Below, piece by piece: positions 15,939-24,523 of a stretch of DNA of 53,704 bases. The stretch spans positions 1 to 53,704 of the forward strand of contig NZ_BKNN01000016.1 in assembly GCF_008993995.1 (NCBI RefSeq), read 5' to 3'. Source of the stretch: Acinetobacter brisouii (GTDB lineage Bacteria; Pseudomonadota; Gammaproteobacteria; Pseudomonadales; Moraxellaceae). Each line of letters starts with the position of its first letter. The first letter of the stretch is position 1. The position numbers and the translations under genes are program-made. The notes beneath the pieces were generated by a model. That model did no database searches. It was not told where the DNA came from and saw only the letters and a list, made by a program, of their open reading frames with translations.

Positions 15939-17387
15939 ATGTCATCGACAACCCCAGTAGATCAAGTCAACAAACTTATCAAAGTGCCTGAAATGCGCCG
16001 TATCAAACACATTCATTTTGTGGGAATTGGTGGGGCAGGGATGTGCGGTATCGCCGAAGTGTTAAAAAACCAAGGTTACTGTGTTTCTGGTTCAGACATT
16101 AAAGCCTCAAAAACCACAGCGCATCTTGAAGCAAAAGGCATTCAGGTCTATATCGGACATGCTGCTGAAAATGTATTGGGTGCCAATGTTCTTGTGGTAT
16201 CGACAGCGATTGATCATGAAAACCCTGAAGTGAAAGCAGCATTGGAACAACGTATTCCAGTGGTTCGCCGTGCTGAAATGTTGGGTGAACTGATGCGCTA
16301 TCGTCATGGGATTGCAGTTGCAGGTACGCATGGGAAAACCACAACCACCAGTTTGCTGACCACCATGTTGGCAGAAGAAAACCTCGATCCAACTTATGTG
16401 ATTGGTGGTTTGCTCAACCGTACAGGTGTGAATGCTGCACTCGGTGCGAGTCGTTATATTGTGGCTGAAGCCGATGAATCTGATGCTTCATTCTTATTTT
16501 TACAGCCAATGGCTGCGATTATTACCAATGTCGATGCTGACCACATGGACACTTACGAAGGCAGTTTTGACAAGTTAAAAGACACCTTTATTGAGTTTAT
16601 TCACCGTTTGCCATTCTATGGTTTGGCGGTGGTGTGCGGTGATGATGCCAATGTGCGTGAAATCATGCCGCGTTTTGGTCGTCCAACCATCACTTATGGT
16701 TTTAAAGAAGACAATGACATTCGTGCTGTTGAAGTTGAACAAGATGGTATGCGTTCGCACTTTACCATTTTGCGTAAAAACCGTGAGCCACTGCGTGTCA
16801 CCATCAATCAGCCAGGTCTGCATAACATTTTAAATGCTTTGGCTGCGATTGGTGTTGCGACCGATGAGGGTGTCTCTGATGCGGCAATTTGCCGTGCCTT
16901 AGAAGGCTTTAGCGGTGTTGGTCGTCGTTTCCAAGTCCAAGGTGAATATGCGCTGGGCGATGGCAACGTCAAACTGGTCGATGACTATGGTCACCATCCG
17001 AAAGAAGTTGAAGCAACGATTAAAGCTGCGCGCCAAAGTCATCCCGATCGCCGTTTAGTGATGCTATTTCAGCCGCACCGTTTTAGCCGTACACGCGACT
17101 GTTTTGATGATTTTGTTGATGTTTTATCGCAAGTCGATCAGTTGTTGTTGCTTGAAGTTTATCCTGCAGGTGAAAAACCGATTGTGGGGGCAGACAGTCG
17201 CTCACTCGCACGCAGTATTCGCTTACGTGGTGAAGTTGAACCGATTTTGATTGATCCAGTCGAAGGTAACCTCGAAAATGTCATTCAAAAAGTGTTACAA
17301 CCAAATGACTTGTTATTAACACAAGGTGCGGGTAACGTGGGTGCAATTTCGGTTGAGTTAGCGCAAAAACGCTTATTTATAAAATAA
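15939..17387 (+). CDS. murC: UDP-N-acetylmuramate-L-alanine ligase
   Basis: ATP-dependent addition of L-Ala to UDP-MurNAc in the cytoplasm. The 482-residue Mur ligase has the N-terminal Rossmann motif [17 protein letters not shown], the P-loop [23 protein letters not shown], the central-domain [15 protein letters not shown], and the C-terminal [14 protein letters not shown] and [11 protein letters not shown]. Full length for the family. Located between murG and ddl. Confidence 0.97.
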   Translation: MSSTTPVDQVNKLIKVPEMRRIKHIHFVGIGGAGMCGIAEVLKNQGYCVSGSDIKASKTTAHLEAKGIQVYIGHAAENVLGANVLVVSTAIDHENPEVKAALEQRIPVVRRAEMLGELMRYRHGIAVAGTHGKTTTTSLLTTMLAEENLDPTYVIGGLLNRTGVNAALGASRYIVAEADESDASFLFLQPMAAIITNVDADHMDTYEGSFDKLKDTFIEFIHRLPFYGLAVVCGDDANVREIMPRFGRPTITYGFKEDNDIRAVEVEQDGMRSHFTILRKNREPLRVTINQPGLHNILNALAAIGVATDEGVSDAAICRALEGFSGVGRRFQVQGEYALGDGNVKLVDDYGHHPKEVEATIKAARQSHPDRRLVMLFQPHRFSRTRDCFDDFVDVLSQVDQLLLLEVYPAGEKPIVGADSRSLARSIRLRGEVEPILIDPVEGNLENVIQKVLQPNDLLLTQGAGNVGAISVELAQKRLFIK

Positions 17388-17427
17388 TCCCGTTTGGGTG
17401 ATTTGCTTAGATTCAAGGATAAAAAAC

Positions 17428-18357
17428 GTGTCAAATGCTTCAAAATTCGGCAAGGTTGCAGTGTTATTGGGTGGACGTTCAGCAGAGCGTGAAGTTTCCT
17501 TAGATAGTGGTCGAGCAGTTCTTGAAGCATTGTTGCGTTCAGGTGTCAATGCAGAAGCATTTGATCCACAAGAGCGCAGTGTGACTGAACTGGTTGGCTA
17601 TGACCGCGCATTTATTGTATTGCATGGTCGTGGCGGTGAAGATGGTCAGATTCAAGGTGTTCTTGAATGGTTGAACATTCCATATACAGGTACGGGCGTA
17701 CAAGGCTCGGCAATTGGTATGGATAAAGTCAAAACCAAACAAGTTTGGCAAGGTTCAGAGTTGCCGACAGCACCTTATCGTATCATTAGCAAAGACACAG
17801 ATTTAGCTGATGTGGTTGAAAGCTTAGGTTTACCTTTAATTATCAAGCCTGTGCATGAAGGCTCTAGCGTAGGCATGAGTAAAGTCGAAAAAGCCGAAGA
17901 CCTTGCGGCTGCGATTGAAAAAGCAACTCGACATGATGCTTCTGTAATGGCAGAAAAGTGGATTACGGGACGTGAATTTACCATTTCATTATTAAATGGT
18001 CAGCCACTGCCTGTGATTCGTTTGCAGCCACCCGCAGATGTGGCTTTCTATGACTATGAAGCAAAATATCAGCGCAATGATGTGCAATATGGTATTCCTT
18101 GTGGTTTAAGTGAGTCAGAAGAACAGCGTTTACAAACCTTGTGTTTACGTGCTTTTCAAGCCGTTGGCGCAAGTGGTTGGGGGCGTATTGATGCCATGCA
18201 AGATGAGCAAGGTAATTTCTGGTTGCTTGAAGTCAATACCGTGCCTGGCATGACCAGTCACTCACTTGTCCCTAAAGCTGCAAAAGCGGTTGGGTATGAC
18301 TTTGACAGCTTGTGTCTTGCAATTTTGGAACAAACGCTCACGGATGTGGCTCACTAA
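17428..18357 (+). CDS. ddlB: D-alanine-D-alanine ligase
   Basis: Makes the D-Ala-D-Ala dipeptide of peptidoglycan, the vancomycin target. The 309-residue ATP-grasp enzyme shows VAVLLGGRSAEREVSLDSG, VLHGRGGEDGQIQGVLE, YTGTGVQGSAIGMDK, PLIIKPVHEGSSVGMSKV and LEVNTVPGMTSHSL. An earlier in-frame GTG at 17398 lacks a ribosome-binding site; the GTG at 17428 follows AAGGAT with normal spacing and gives a DdlB-like length. Its stop is 3 nt before ftsQ. Confidence 0.96.
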   Translation: MSNASKFGKVAVLLGGRSAEREVSLDSGRAVLEALLRSGVNAEAFDPQERSVTELVGYDRAFIVLHGRGGEDGQIQGVLEWLNIPYTGTGVQGSAIGMDKVKTKQVWQGSELPTAPYRIISKDTDLADVVESLGLPLIIKPVHEGSSVGMSKVEKAEDLAAAIEKATRHDASVMAEKWITGREFTISLLNGQPLPVIRLQPPADVAFYDYEAKYQRNDVQYGIPCGLSESEEQRLQTLCLRAFQAVGASGWGRIDAMQDEQGNFWLLEVNTVPGMTSHSLVPKAAKAVGYDFDSLCLAILEQTLTDVAH

Positions 18358-18360
18358 TTT

Positions 18361-19224
18361 ATGGCGCAACTACCAGCTTCAATGCGGCGTAAACCACGCA
18401 CAGCAGCCGTCACCTCTATTCATGAAAAACCACCCACTCGTGCTGAGAAAATGGCCAATATGGGTGGGTGGATATTGTTACTTATTGCAACAACCGTTTT
18501 TATTGCTGGAATTTATGGGTTATATAAGATCATCACAGATGCACGTGTCGCAGATTTGCAAGTGGTGGGTAATGATTCAGCAATAGAAGCTCAACAAGTT
18601 GATGCTTATGTTAAACCGATCATGCGAGATAACTATTTCACGTCAGACTTGGAGAAAATCCGTGATCGGACATTAGAGATTTCGTGGGTAGATCGTGTTG
18701 TGGTGTCTCGAGCATGGCCAAATTCGATTCGAGTGCGGGTTTTCCCACGCCATCCAATTGCACGCTGGGGAACAGGGCGTTTACTCAGTGATAGTGGTGA
18801 TGTGTATACAGAAGCTGCGCCACTGCCACATGATGATTTACCATTGTTGCATGGCCCAATTAGCCAGTCACAATTGATGATGCGAAGATATAATGAAATT
18901 AATCAACTATTTCAACCTTTTAATGTTCATTTAAAAGAATTATATCTCACTGAGCGTATGACATGGTTCATGCAGTTTGATTCAGGATTACGAATTATTG
19001 TTGATCAAGATCAAACCATGAGTAAACTACAGCGTTTAAGTACGCTAGCAGGGACAGACCTAAAACCAATTTGGTCTCAAATTGCCACGGTCGACCTGCG
19101 TTACCGAAATGGTTTAGCCATTCAGTGGAAAGGTGCTGCGCCTGTTTCACATGGACAGTTTGTAGCAAGTAATACGATAACCAGCAGCCCTGCGAGTGAG
19201 CCAAATACAGCTCAAGCGCATTAA
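18361..19224 (+). CDS. ftsQ: Cell division protein FtsQ
   Basis: Bitopic inner-membrane divisome scaffold that binds FtsB and FtsL. The 287-residue protein has a basic cytoplasmic N-terminus (MAQLPASMRRKPRTAAV), one membrane helix at about residues 38-58 (GGWILLLIATTVFIAGIYGL), and a POTRA domain starting VADLQVVGNDSAIEAQQV. The FtsQ core follows with VDRVVVSRAWPNSIRVRVFPRHPIARWG. The C-terminus ATVDLRYRNGLAIQWK is conserved. It begins 3 nt after ddlB and is followed by ftsA. Confidence 0.95.
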   Translation: MAQLPASMRRKPRTAAVTSIHEKPPTRAEKMANMGGWILLLIATTVFIAGIYGLYKIITDARVADLQVVGNDSAIEAQQVDAYVKPIMRDNYFTSDLEKIRDRTLEISWVDRVVVSRAWPNSIRVRVFPRHPIARWGTGRLLSDSGDVYTEAAPLPHDDLPLLHGPISQSQLMMRRYNEINQLFQPFNVHLKELYLTERMTWFMQFDSGLRIIVDQDQTMSKLQRLSTLAGTDLKPIWSQIATVDLRYRNGLAIQWKGAAPVSHGQFVASNTITSSPASEPNTAQAH

Positions 19225-19275
19225 GACTGGTCGGCATAATGCCCAAAATTAATGATAAATTGATGGTAATAGGTA

Positions 19276-20538
19276 ATGAGTGAAGCGGTTCCCTCAGTTG
19301 TAGCAATAGACATCGGGACGCATAAAGTTTCAGTCTTGATTGGTAAAGTCCATGCCCCTGACAATATTCAGGTTGTTGGCATGGCAACTGCACGCAATCG
19401 CGGCATGAATAAAGGGAAAATCGTTAGTCTCGATAAAGTGATTTCTGCAATTAAAAATGCAGTTTCTGAAGCTGAAAACATGGCTGAATGTCGTGTGCAT
19501 TCCGCATGGATTTCAATTCCGAGTACAGATTTAAAAAGCTTTTATGCAGCAGGACGGACACCTATTACCAACCCAGATCAAACGATTACCACCAGTGAAG
19601 TCGTTCGTGCACTAGAGTTGGCAAAAGCCAGTCATATTACACCTGATCATTATTTAGCGAGTGCTGTGCCTTTAGGCTTCGAGTTAGATAATTCTCAGCA
19701 ATGGGTGATTAATCCAATTAATATGTCAGCACATAGCATGACAGGGCATTATCAGTTGATGATGCTCCCAATCAGTACCATGCAAAACCTTGATCGTGCG
19801 ATGAAAGGCGCCAATATTGGGGTTGAGCGTATGGTCATTTCCTCATTGGCAACTGCTGAAGCAAGTTTGTTGCAAGATGAAAAAGATTATGGGGTATGTT
19901 TACTCGACATTGGTGCAGGTACGACCAATCTAGCGGTATATTTAGATGGGCGTTTGGCGCTCACTAAAACTTATGCTGTTGGCGGTGAGCATGTTACTCG
20001 AGATATTGCAGCGGTTTTACAAACCACAACAGATGAAGCTGAACGCATCAAGATTTTGCATGGCTGTGTCGACATGAATGTGGTCAAACCTGATCATATG
20101 TTGCATGTGCAAGGCATTGAAGGGCCGCAAACGATTAGTCGTATTGAACTGAGCGAAATCATTATTGCGCGCTATGAGCAGATTCTAAATACTATTCGCC
20201 AAGATTTGGAAGAAACAGGCGCAATTCATGGTTTATATCATGGTGTTGTGCTGACTGGTGATGCTTGTCAAATTGAAGGCATGGTCAGTTTGTCGCGTAA
20301 AATCTTTGGAGTTTCAGCACATTTAGGCAATCCACCTTTACAGGTGAACGCAGATGATGCATATTTAGCCGCTTTACGCCGTTCGCAATATGTTACAGCC
20401 GCAGGCTTATTAATGTATAGTCAAAGCGAAACGCCTGATGCAATTGAAGTTGCAGAGGATCATGGAGATAAAACGATGATGAGTCGTTTAAGAAATGGAT
20501 TAAATTCACTAAACAATAAACTAAAATCGATTTTCTAG
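19276..20538 (+). CDS. ftsA: Cell division protein FtsA
   Basis: Actin-like ATPase that tethers FtsZ to the membrane. The 420-residue protein has VVAIDIGTHKVSVLIGKV (phosphate 1), CLLDIGAGTTNLAVY (phosphate 2), VVLTGDACQIEGM (adenosine region), and a terminal amphipathic helix SRLRNGLNSLNNKLKSIF acting as membrane anchor. Located 51 nt after ftsQ. A further 166-bp gap with promoter-like sequence separates it from ftsZ. Confidence 0.97.
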   Translation: MSEAVPSVVAIDIGTHKVSVLIGKVHAPDNIQVVGMATARNRGMNKGKIVSLDKVISAIKNAVSEAENMAECRVHSAWISIPSTDLKSFYAAGRTPITNPDQTITTSEVVRALELAKASHITPDHYLASAVPLGFELDNSQQWVINPINMSAHSMTGHYQLMMLPISTMQNLDRAMKGANIGVERMVISSLATAEASLLQDEKDYGVCLLDIGAGTTNLAVYLDGRLALTKTYAVGGEHVTRDIAAVLQTTTDEAERIKILHGCVDMNVVKPDHMLHVQGIEGPQTISRIELSEIIIARYEQILNTIRQDLEETGAIHGLYHGVVLTGDACQIEGMVSLSRKIFGVSAHLGNPPLQVNADDAYLAALRRSQYVTAAGLLMYSQSETPDAIEVAEDHGDKTMMSRLRNGLNSLNNKLKSIF

Positions 20539-20704
20539 GTTTGTTTCGATGATGGATATTGTTGGGAAGTTGTAAGCAAAAAGTTCTATACTTGACAAAG
20601 ATGGCTTCAGCACAGCATCCTAAAAAAATTGTATTTTATATAGACGTTCAAGGCAGTATACGGGCTCAAGTGGCTGCCAATAAGCATTAGGAACACTCAA
20701 GGTC
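20539..20704 (+). promoter_or_regulatory. ftsA-ftsZ intergenic region, likely ftsZ promoter
   Basis: 166 nt with no gene. TATACT at about 20587 and TTGACA at 20592-20597 are promoter-like, as is TTATATA near 20636-20642, though no pair has ideal spacing. A separate ftsZ promoter here is common in gammaproteobacteria. TTAGGAACACTCAAGGTC before the ftsZ ATG supplies the ribosome-binding site. Confidence 0.45.
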
Positions 20705-21904
20705 ATGGCCTCATTTGAATTTTTAGACGACGAACAAACTGACGGTAACGGTCAGGCCCGTTTCACTGTATTTGGTGTAGGTGGTGGCGGAGGTAACGCT
20801 GTACAGCACATGGTGCAGTCTGATATTAAAGGTGTAAAGTTTGTTTGTGCCAATACTGACAAACAAGCCTTGGATCGCATGAATGCCCCATTTAAAATCC
20901 AACTGGGTGAACAAAGTACTCGTGGCTTAGGTGCTGGTGCAAATCCTGAAGTCGGTCAGATCGCAGCGGAAGAAAGCCGTGAATTGATTCGTCAACATCT
21001 TGAAGGTGCGGATATGGTATTCGTAACCGCAGGAATGGGTGGTGGTACAGGTACAGGTGCAGCACCTGTCGTTGCTGAAATTGCCAAAGAAATGGGAATT
21101 TTAACGGTTGGCGTTGTGACGACACCATTTAATTTTGAAGGTCGTCGTCGTCAAAAGTCTGCTGAGAAAGGTATTGAAGCACTTGAGCAGTTTGTAGACT
21201 CATTGATTATCATTCCAAATGAGCGCTTGCTGAATGTCTATGGCGACATTTCTATGCAAGATGCTTACCGTAAAGCAGATGACGTGTTGTTAAATGCGGT
21301 ACGTAGTATCTTTGATCTAGTGGTGCGCCCTGGTCATATTAACCTTGACTTTGCTGACTTGAAAACTGCAATGAGTACTCGTGGTTATGCCATGATGGGT
21401 GAGGGCAAAAGCTCTGGGCCAGACCGAGCAGAAGAAGCAGCACGTTTGGCAATCCGTAGTCCATTATTAGATAATGTGAATATTATGAATGCCAAAGGGG
21501 TGCTCATTAACATCACTGGCGGTAATGATGTGACCTTACGTGAAACACAAATTATCACTGATGTAGTCAATCAAATTGTTGATTTAGATGAAGGCGAAGT
21601 GTTCTTTGGTACAGTTTTTGATCCTGATGCGCGTGATGAAATTCGTGTAACGGTTATCGCAACAGGTTTGACACGTAATTCAAATAATCAGGAAGCTGCG
21701 CGTGCGAAAGCAGCAGCGGCTCAGGCACAAGCTGCTGCCATGCAACAGCCACAGCAAATCGTAGAAGATGACGATATTCCTGCGATTCAGCGTCAGTATC
21801 AGCCGAATAGTGTACCTGCACGCCCAACTGCACCAGCAGGTGGTAATGCTCGTCCGAACCCGATGAGCATTCAAGATTACTTGAAAAAACAACAAGGTAA
21901 GTGA
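20705..21904 (+). CDS. ftsZ: Cell division protein FtsZ
   Basis: Tubulin-like GTPase that forms the Z ring. The 399-residue protein has [15 protein letters not shown], the tubulin signature [18 protein letters not shown], the T7-loop region [12 protein letters not shown], a variable Ala/Gln-rich linker (about residues 330-380), and the conserved C-terminal tail [14 protein letters not shown] that binds FtsA and ZipA. A strong terminator follows. Confidence 0.98.
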   Translation: MASFEFLDDEQTDGNGQARFTVFGVGGGGGNAVQHMVQSDIKGVKFVCANTDKQALDRMNAPFKIQLGEQSTRGLGAGANPEVGQIAAEESRELIRQHLEGADMVFVTAGMGGGTGTGAAPVVAEIAKEMGILTVGVVTTPFNFEGRRRQKSAEKGIEALEQFVDSLIIIPNERLLNVYGDISMQDAYRKADDVLLNAVRSIFDLVVRPGHINLDFADLKTAMSTRGYAMMGEGKSSGPDRAEEAARLAIRSPLLDNVNIMNAKGVLINITGGNDVTLRETQIITDVVNQIVDLDEGEVFFGTVFDPDARDEIRVTVIATGLTRNSNNQEAARAKAAAAQAQAAAMQQPQQIVEDDDIPAIQRQYQPNSVPARPTAPAGGNARPNPMSIQDYLKKQQGK

Positions 21905-21932
21905 TTATTGAATTAATCAATACACTTAAAAG

Positions 21933-21964
21933 AAAAAAAGGTAGGTGATCAACCTACCTTTTTT
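21933..21964 (+). terminator. Bidirectional intrinsic terminator after ftsZ
   Basis: GGTAGGT and ACCTACC form a GC-rich stem around GATCA, flanked by an A-run on the left and a T-run on the right. It lies 29 nt past the ftsZ stop. Confidence 0.93.
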
Positions 21965-21990
21965 GTTTTTTATCAATAATTAAATATGCT
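21963..21990 (+). promoter_or_regulatory. Probable sigma70 promoter of lpxC
   Basis: TTGTTT and TATGCT are separated by 16 nt, ending 38 nt before the lpxC ATG. It begins within the T-run of the ftsZ terminator, so lpxC is likely transcribed independently. Confidence 0.5.
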
Positions 21991-22028
21991 AATCTTGAGC
22001 AGTTTGTAAAGGTAGAAGACAAGAACAG

Positions 22029-22931
22029 ATGTTGAAACAGCGTACCCTCAAGCGTGTCGTCAAAGCCAGTGGCATTGGTTTACACAGCGGGCAAAAAGTC
22101 TTGATTAACTTTGTGCCGCATACGGTTGATTCGGGTATTGTGTTTCGTCGGATCGATCTAGATCCGCCCGTCGATTTGCCTGCAGATGCAATGCTGATTC
22201 AGGAAGCATTTATGTGTTCAAATTTGATTCGTGAAGACATCAGAGTTGGAACGATTGAGCATGTGATGAGTGCAATTGCAGCATTAGGAATTGATAATTT
22301 AATTGTAGAAGTGTCTGCCTCTGAAGTTCCAATTATGGACGGGAGTGCAGGGCCATTTATTTATCTATTGATGCAAGGTGGTCTTGTTGAACAGGATGCA
22401 CCAAAGAAATTTATTAAAATTCTAAAACCAATTGAGGCAACACTTGCGGATAAGCGTGCAGCATTTACTCCGCATACTGGTTTTCAGCTTAACTTCACGA
22501 TTGATTTTGATCATCCTGCTTTTGCGAAAGAATATCAATCTGCCACGATTGATTTTTCAACAGAAACTTTTGTGTATGAAGTGAGTGATGCGCGAACTTT
22601 TGGTTTTATGAAAGATTTAGATTTTTTGAAAGCCAATAATCTAGCACTAGGTGCAAGTTTAGAAAATGCGATTGGTGTAGATGATACAGGTGTCATCAAT
22701 GAAGAAGGGCTGCGCTACGATGATGAATTTGTTCGTCATAAAATTTTAGATGCGGTTGGAGATTTATATCTACTTGGACATCAAATCATTGCAAAATTCG
22801 ATGCTTACAAATCTGGGCATGCACTCAACAATCAATTGCTCCATCAAGTGAAGAGCGATCCAAGTAATTACGAAATTGTAACATTTAATGACATTGCAGA
22901 CTGTCCAATTCCATATGTAAGCGTGAGCTAA
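22029..22931 (+). CDS. lpxC: UDP-3-O-acyl-N-acetylglucosamine deacetylase
   Basis: Committed zinc-dependent step of lipid A synthesis. The 300-residue protein starts [21 protein letters not shown] and shows the zinc-binding His in [38 protein letters not shown], and the second metal/catalytic site [17 protein letters not shown]. Full length for the family. Located after ftsZ as in other gammaproteobacteria. Confidence 0.98.
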   Translation: MLKQRTLKRVVKASGIGLHSGQKVLINFVPHTVDSGIVFRRIDLDPPVDLPADAMLIQEAFMCSNLIREDIRVGTIEHVMSAIAALGIDNLIVEVSASEVPIMDGSAGPFIYLLMQGGLVEQDAPKKFIKILKPIEATLADKRAAFTPHTGFQLNFTIDFDHPAFAKEYQSATIDFSTETFVYEVSDARTFGFMKDLDFLKANNLALGASLENAIGVDDTGVINEEGLRYDDEFVRHKILDAVGDLYLLGHQIIAKFDAYKSGHALNNQLLHQVKSDPSNYEIVTFNDIADCPIPYVSVS

Positions 22932-22946
22932 GCCCTTAAAATCTCA

Positions 22947-23016
22947 GGCAGGTTTTTAAACTCTACAAAAAAGTAAAATGTAGAAAAAAGAGCAAAATAT
23001 TGAAAAATAACCTGCC
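22947..23016. repeat. Long inverted repeat between lpxC and dciA
   Basis: GGCAGGTT (22947-22954) and AACCTGCC (23009-23016) are perfect 8-bp inverted repeats enclosing 54 nt of AT-rich sequence, which includes a smaller CTAC/GTAG pairing. It sits between the converging ends of lpxC and dciA and may serve as a transcript-end structure for both, though neither side has a good T-run. Confidence 0.4.
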
Positions 23017-23028
23017 AAATTCACATTG

Positions 23029-23466
23029 TTACTCTATAACGCTTGCCAAATTGCGTATAGCTTGGCTAAGCTTAGGGTCGTTCACAAACTGTGCTGCGTT
23101 TTGTAACATCTGTTGTGTTTCTGCAGACATAGGTTGAATTTTATTTACAGATTTTTTTGGAATGTTTTTTGTACGAAGACGAACTTGAATTTTTTGTAAA
23201 TCTTTAAATTCTTCTCGTTGAGAAAGTTGTGCAACATAGTGTTGTTGTAAATATCCCAGTTGACTAATCATGGCTTGATTTTCACCTGTGATTGTTAAAA
23301 CACCTTGTTGATAACAGACCACTTGCCAGTGTTCAGGTTGTGGTAGAAGCGGTTGAATGATTTTTGTCAGTATTTGCCAATATTGAACTTGTTTGGTGAG
23401 TTGCTGAATATTTGCAGCCTTGGCTTGGGGTTGATTGGACTGAAATAGATTTTTAGGTTGTGACAT
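23029..23466 (-). CDS. dciA: DciA-type (DUF721) helicase-loading factor
   Basis: DciA loads the replicative helicase DnaB in bacteria without DnaC. The 145-residue protein has the DUF721 pattern: a helical N-terminus (IQQLTKQVQYWQILTKIIQPLL), then WQVVCYQQGVLTITGENQA with the KH-like strand-helix, LGYLQQHYVAQLSQ, and a short disordered tail. The family commonly lies between lpxC and secA in gammaproteobacteria, as here beside lpxC. The ATG at 23466 is used; an in-frame TTG is four codons upstream. Confidence 0.8.
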   Translation of the reverse strand: MSQPKNLFQSNQPQAKAANIQQLTKQVQYWQILTKIIQPLLPQPEHWQVVCYQQGVLTITGENQAMISQLGYLQQHYVAQLSQREEFKDLQKIQVRLRTKNIPKKSVNKIQPMSAETQQMLQNAAQFVNDPKLSQAIRNLASVIE

Positions 23467-23582
23467 GGCAGAGTCCAAATAAGGCTGTGTTCAGTTATCT
23501 TAGAAGTTTGTTTTGAGTGAAACAAGAAGCACCAAGGCGGTTTTTTATTATGCTTAGGTTAAGCAGTTTTTAGAGGTTTTTT

Positions 23583-24275
23583 ATGCGCCGTATTTTGTTA
23601 GCGTTATCCATATTGGTGACTACACCACTGGCATTTGCAGATCTTATTGATACACCAAATCCAACATCAACTGATCGTTTAGAGCAATTGAGCCGTGCTG
23701 TTGCACAAGGTTCATACTCAGTAGAAAGTAATGATGTGGATGAGGCAGATGCAACGCCTTCTGTAAATATTAAGTTACGTGGTCAAAAATCAGTTGAATT
23801 TAACAACGCTTCAATTACTAAAAAATATGGTAGCGCCAATCTTTCAGTTCCAAATACAGGTTCAAATTCGAGCGTAATGTCTTGGTTGAAAGCTAATCCA
23901 TTGCCTGATGTTGTTCGTATAAGTTCACAATATGGAACTCGTTTCTTTGCGGGTAAATCAGAATATCATCCTGGGGTTGATTTGGCTGCACCAAGTGGTA
24001 CACCTATTTATGCTTCAGGTTCAGGTGTTGTAACACGTTCAGGCTGGGTAAATGGCTACGGTCAAATGATTGAAATTAATCATGGTAATGGCTATATCAC
24101 ACGTTATGCACATGCTTCTCGTTTATTAGTAAGTGTGGGTGAGCGTGTAAAATCAGGTGAAGAAATTGCGAAAGTTGGCTGTACAGGTCGTTGTACAGGG
24201 GCGCATTTACACTATGAAATCGTACAAGATGGTCAGCGTAAAAATCCAAGCACCTATCTTGCAATGTTGCCATAA
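23583..24275 (+). CDS. Exported M23 (LytM-type) metallopeptidase
   Basis: A 230-residue periplasmic peptidoglycan endopeptidase or activator. The signal peptide MRRILLALSILVTTPLAFA is followed by a roughly 100-residue low-complexity linker. The LytM domain covers about residues 115-230, with zinc ligands in YHPGVDLAAPSGTPIYA (HxxxD) and HLHYEIVQDG (HxH), plus the second conserved His in RYAHASRL. All metal ligands are present, so it is probably an active hydrolase rather than an EnvC-like activator. It has a Cys pair (CTGRC) close to the active-site His. A terminator follows. Confidence 0.9.
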   Translation: MRRILLALSILVTTPLAFADLIDTPNPTSTDRLEQLSRAVAQGSYSVESNDVDEADATPSVNIKLRGQKSVEFNNASITKKYGSANLSVPNTGSNSSVMSWLKANPLPDVVRISSQYGTRFFAGKSEYHPGVDLAAPSGTPIYASGSGVVTRSGWVNGYGQMIEINHGNGYITRYAHASRLLVSVGERVKSGEEIAKVGCTGRCTGAHLHYEIVQDGQRKNPSTYLAMLP

Positions 24276-24356
24276 GTATCTAGAGTTCATCACTTAAACC
24301 AATAGATCAGAAATAAAAAACCTCTAAACCTCTTTCTTATCTATTGTTCTTTCATA

Positions 24357-24383
24357 AAATCGCCACATGTTGGCGATTTTTTT
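24357..24383 (+). terminator. Intrinsic terminator after the M23 peptidase gene
   Basis: ATCGCCA and TGGCGAT form a 7-bp GC-rich stem followed by seven T. It lies about 80 nt past the stop codon. Confidence 0.88.
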
Positions 24384-24523
24384 GTCAATAAACATTTTTA
24401 GGATAACGATTATTTATTTTCTAAATATTGGTATCCATTTGTATTCAAAAGTAGCCATAACTTTTTCAACTAAAACATGGTACAACTAGCGGGTTGTCTA
24501 AAATGATTAAGGAAAGGTGAAAC

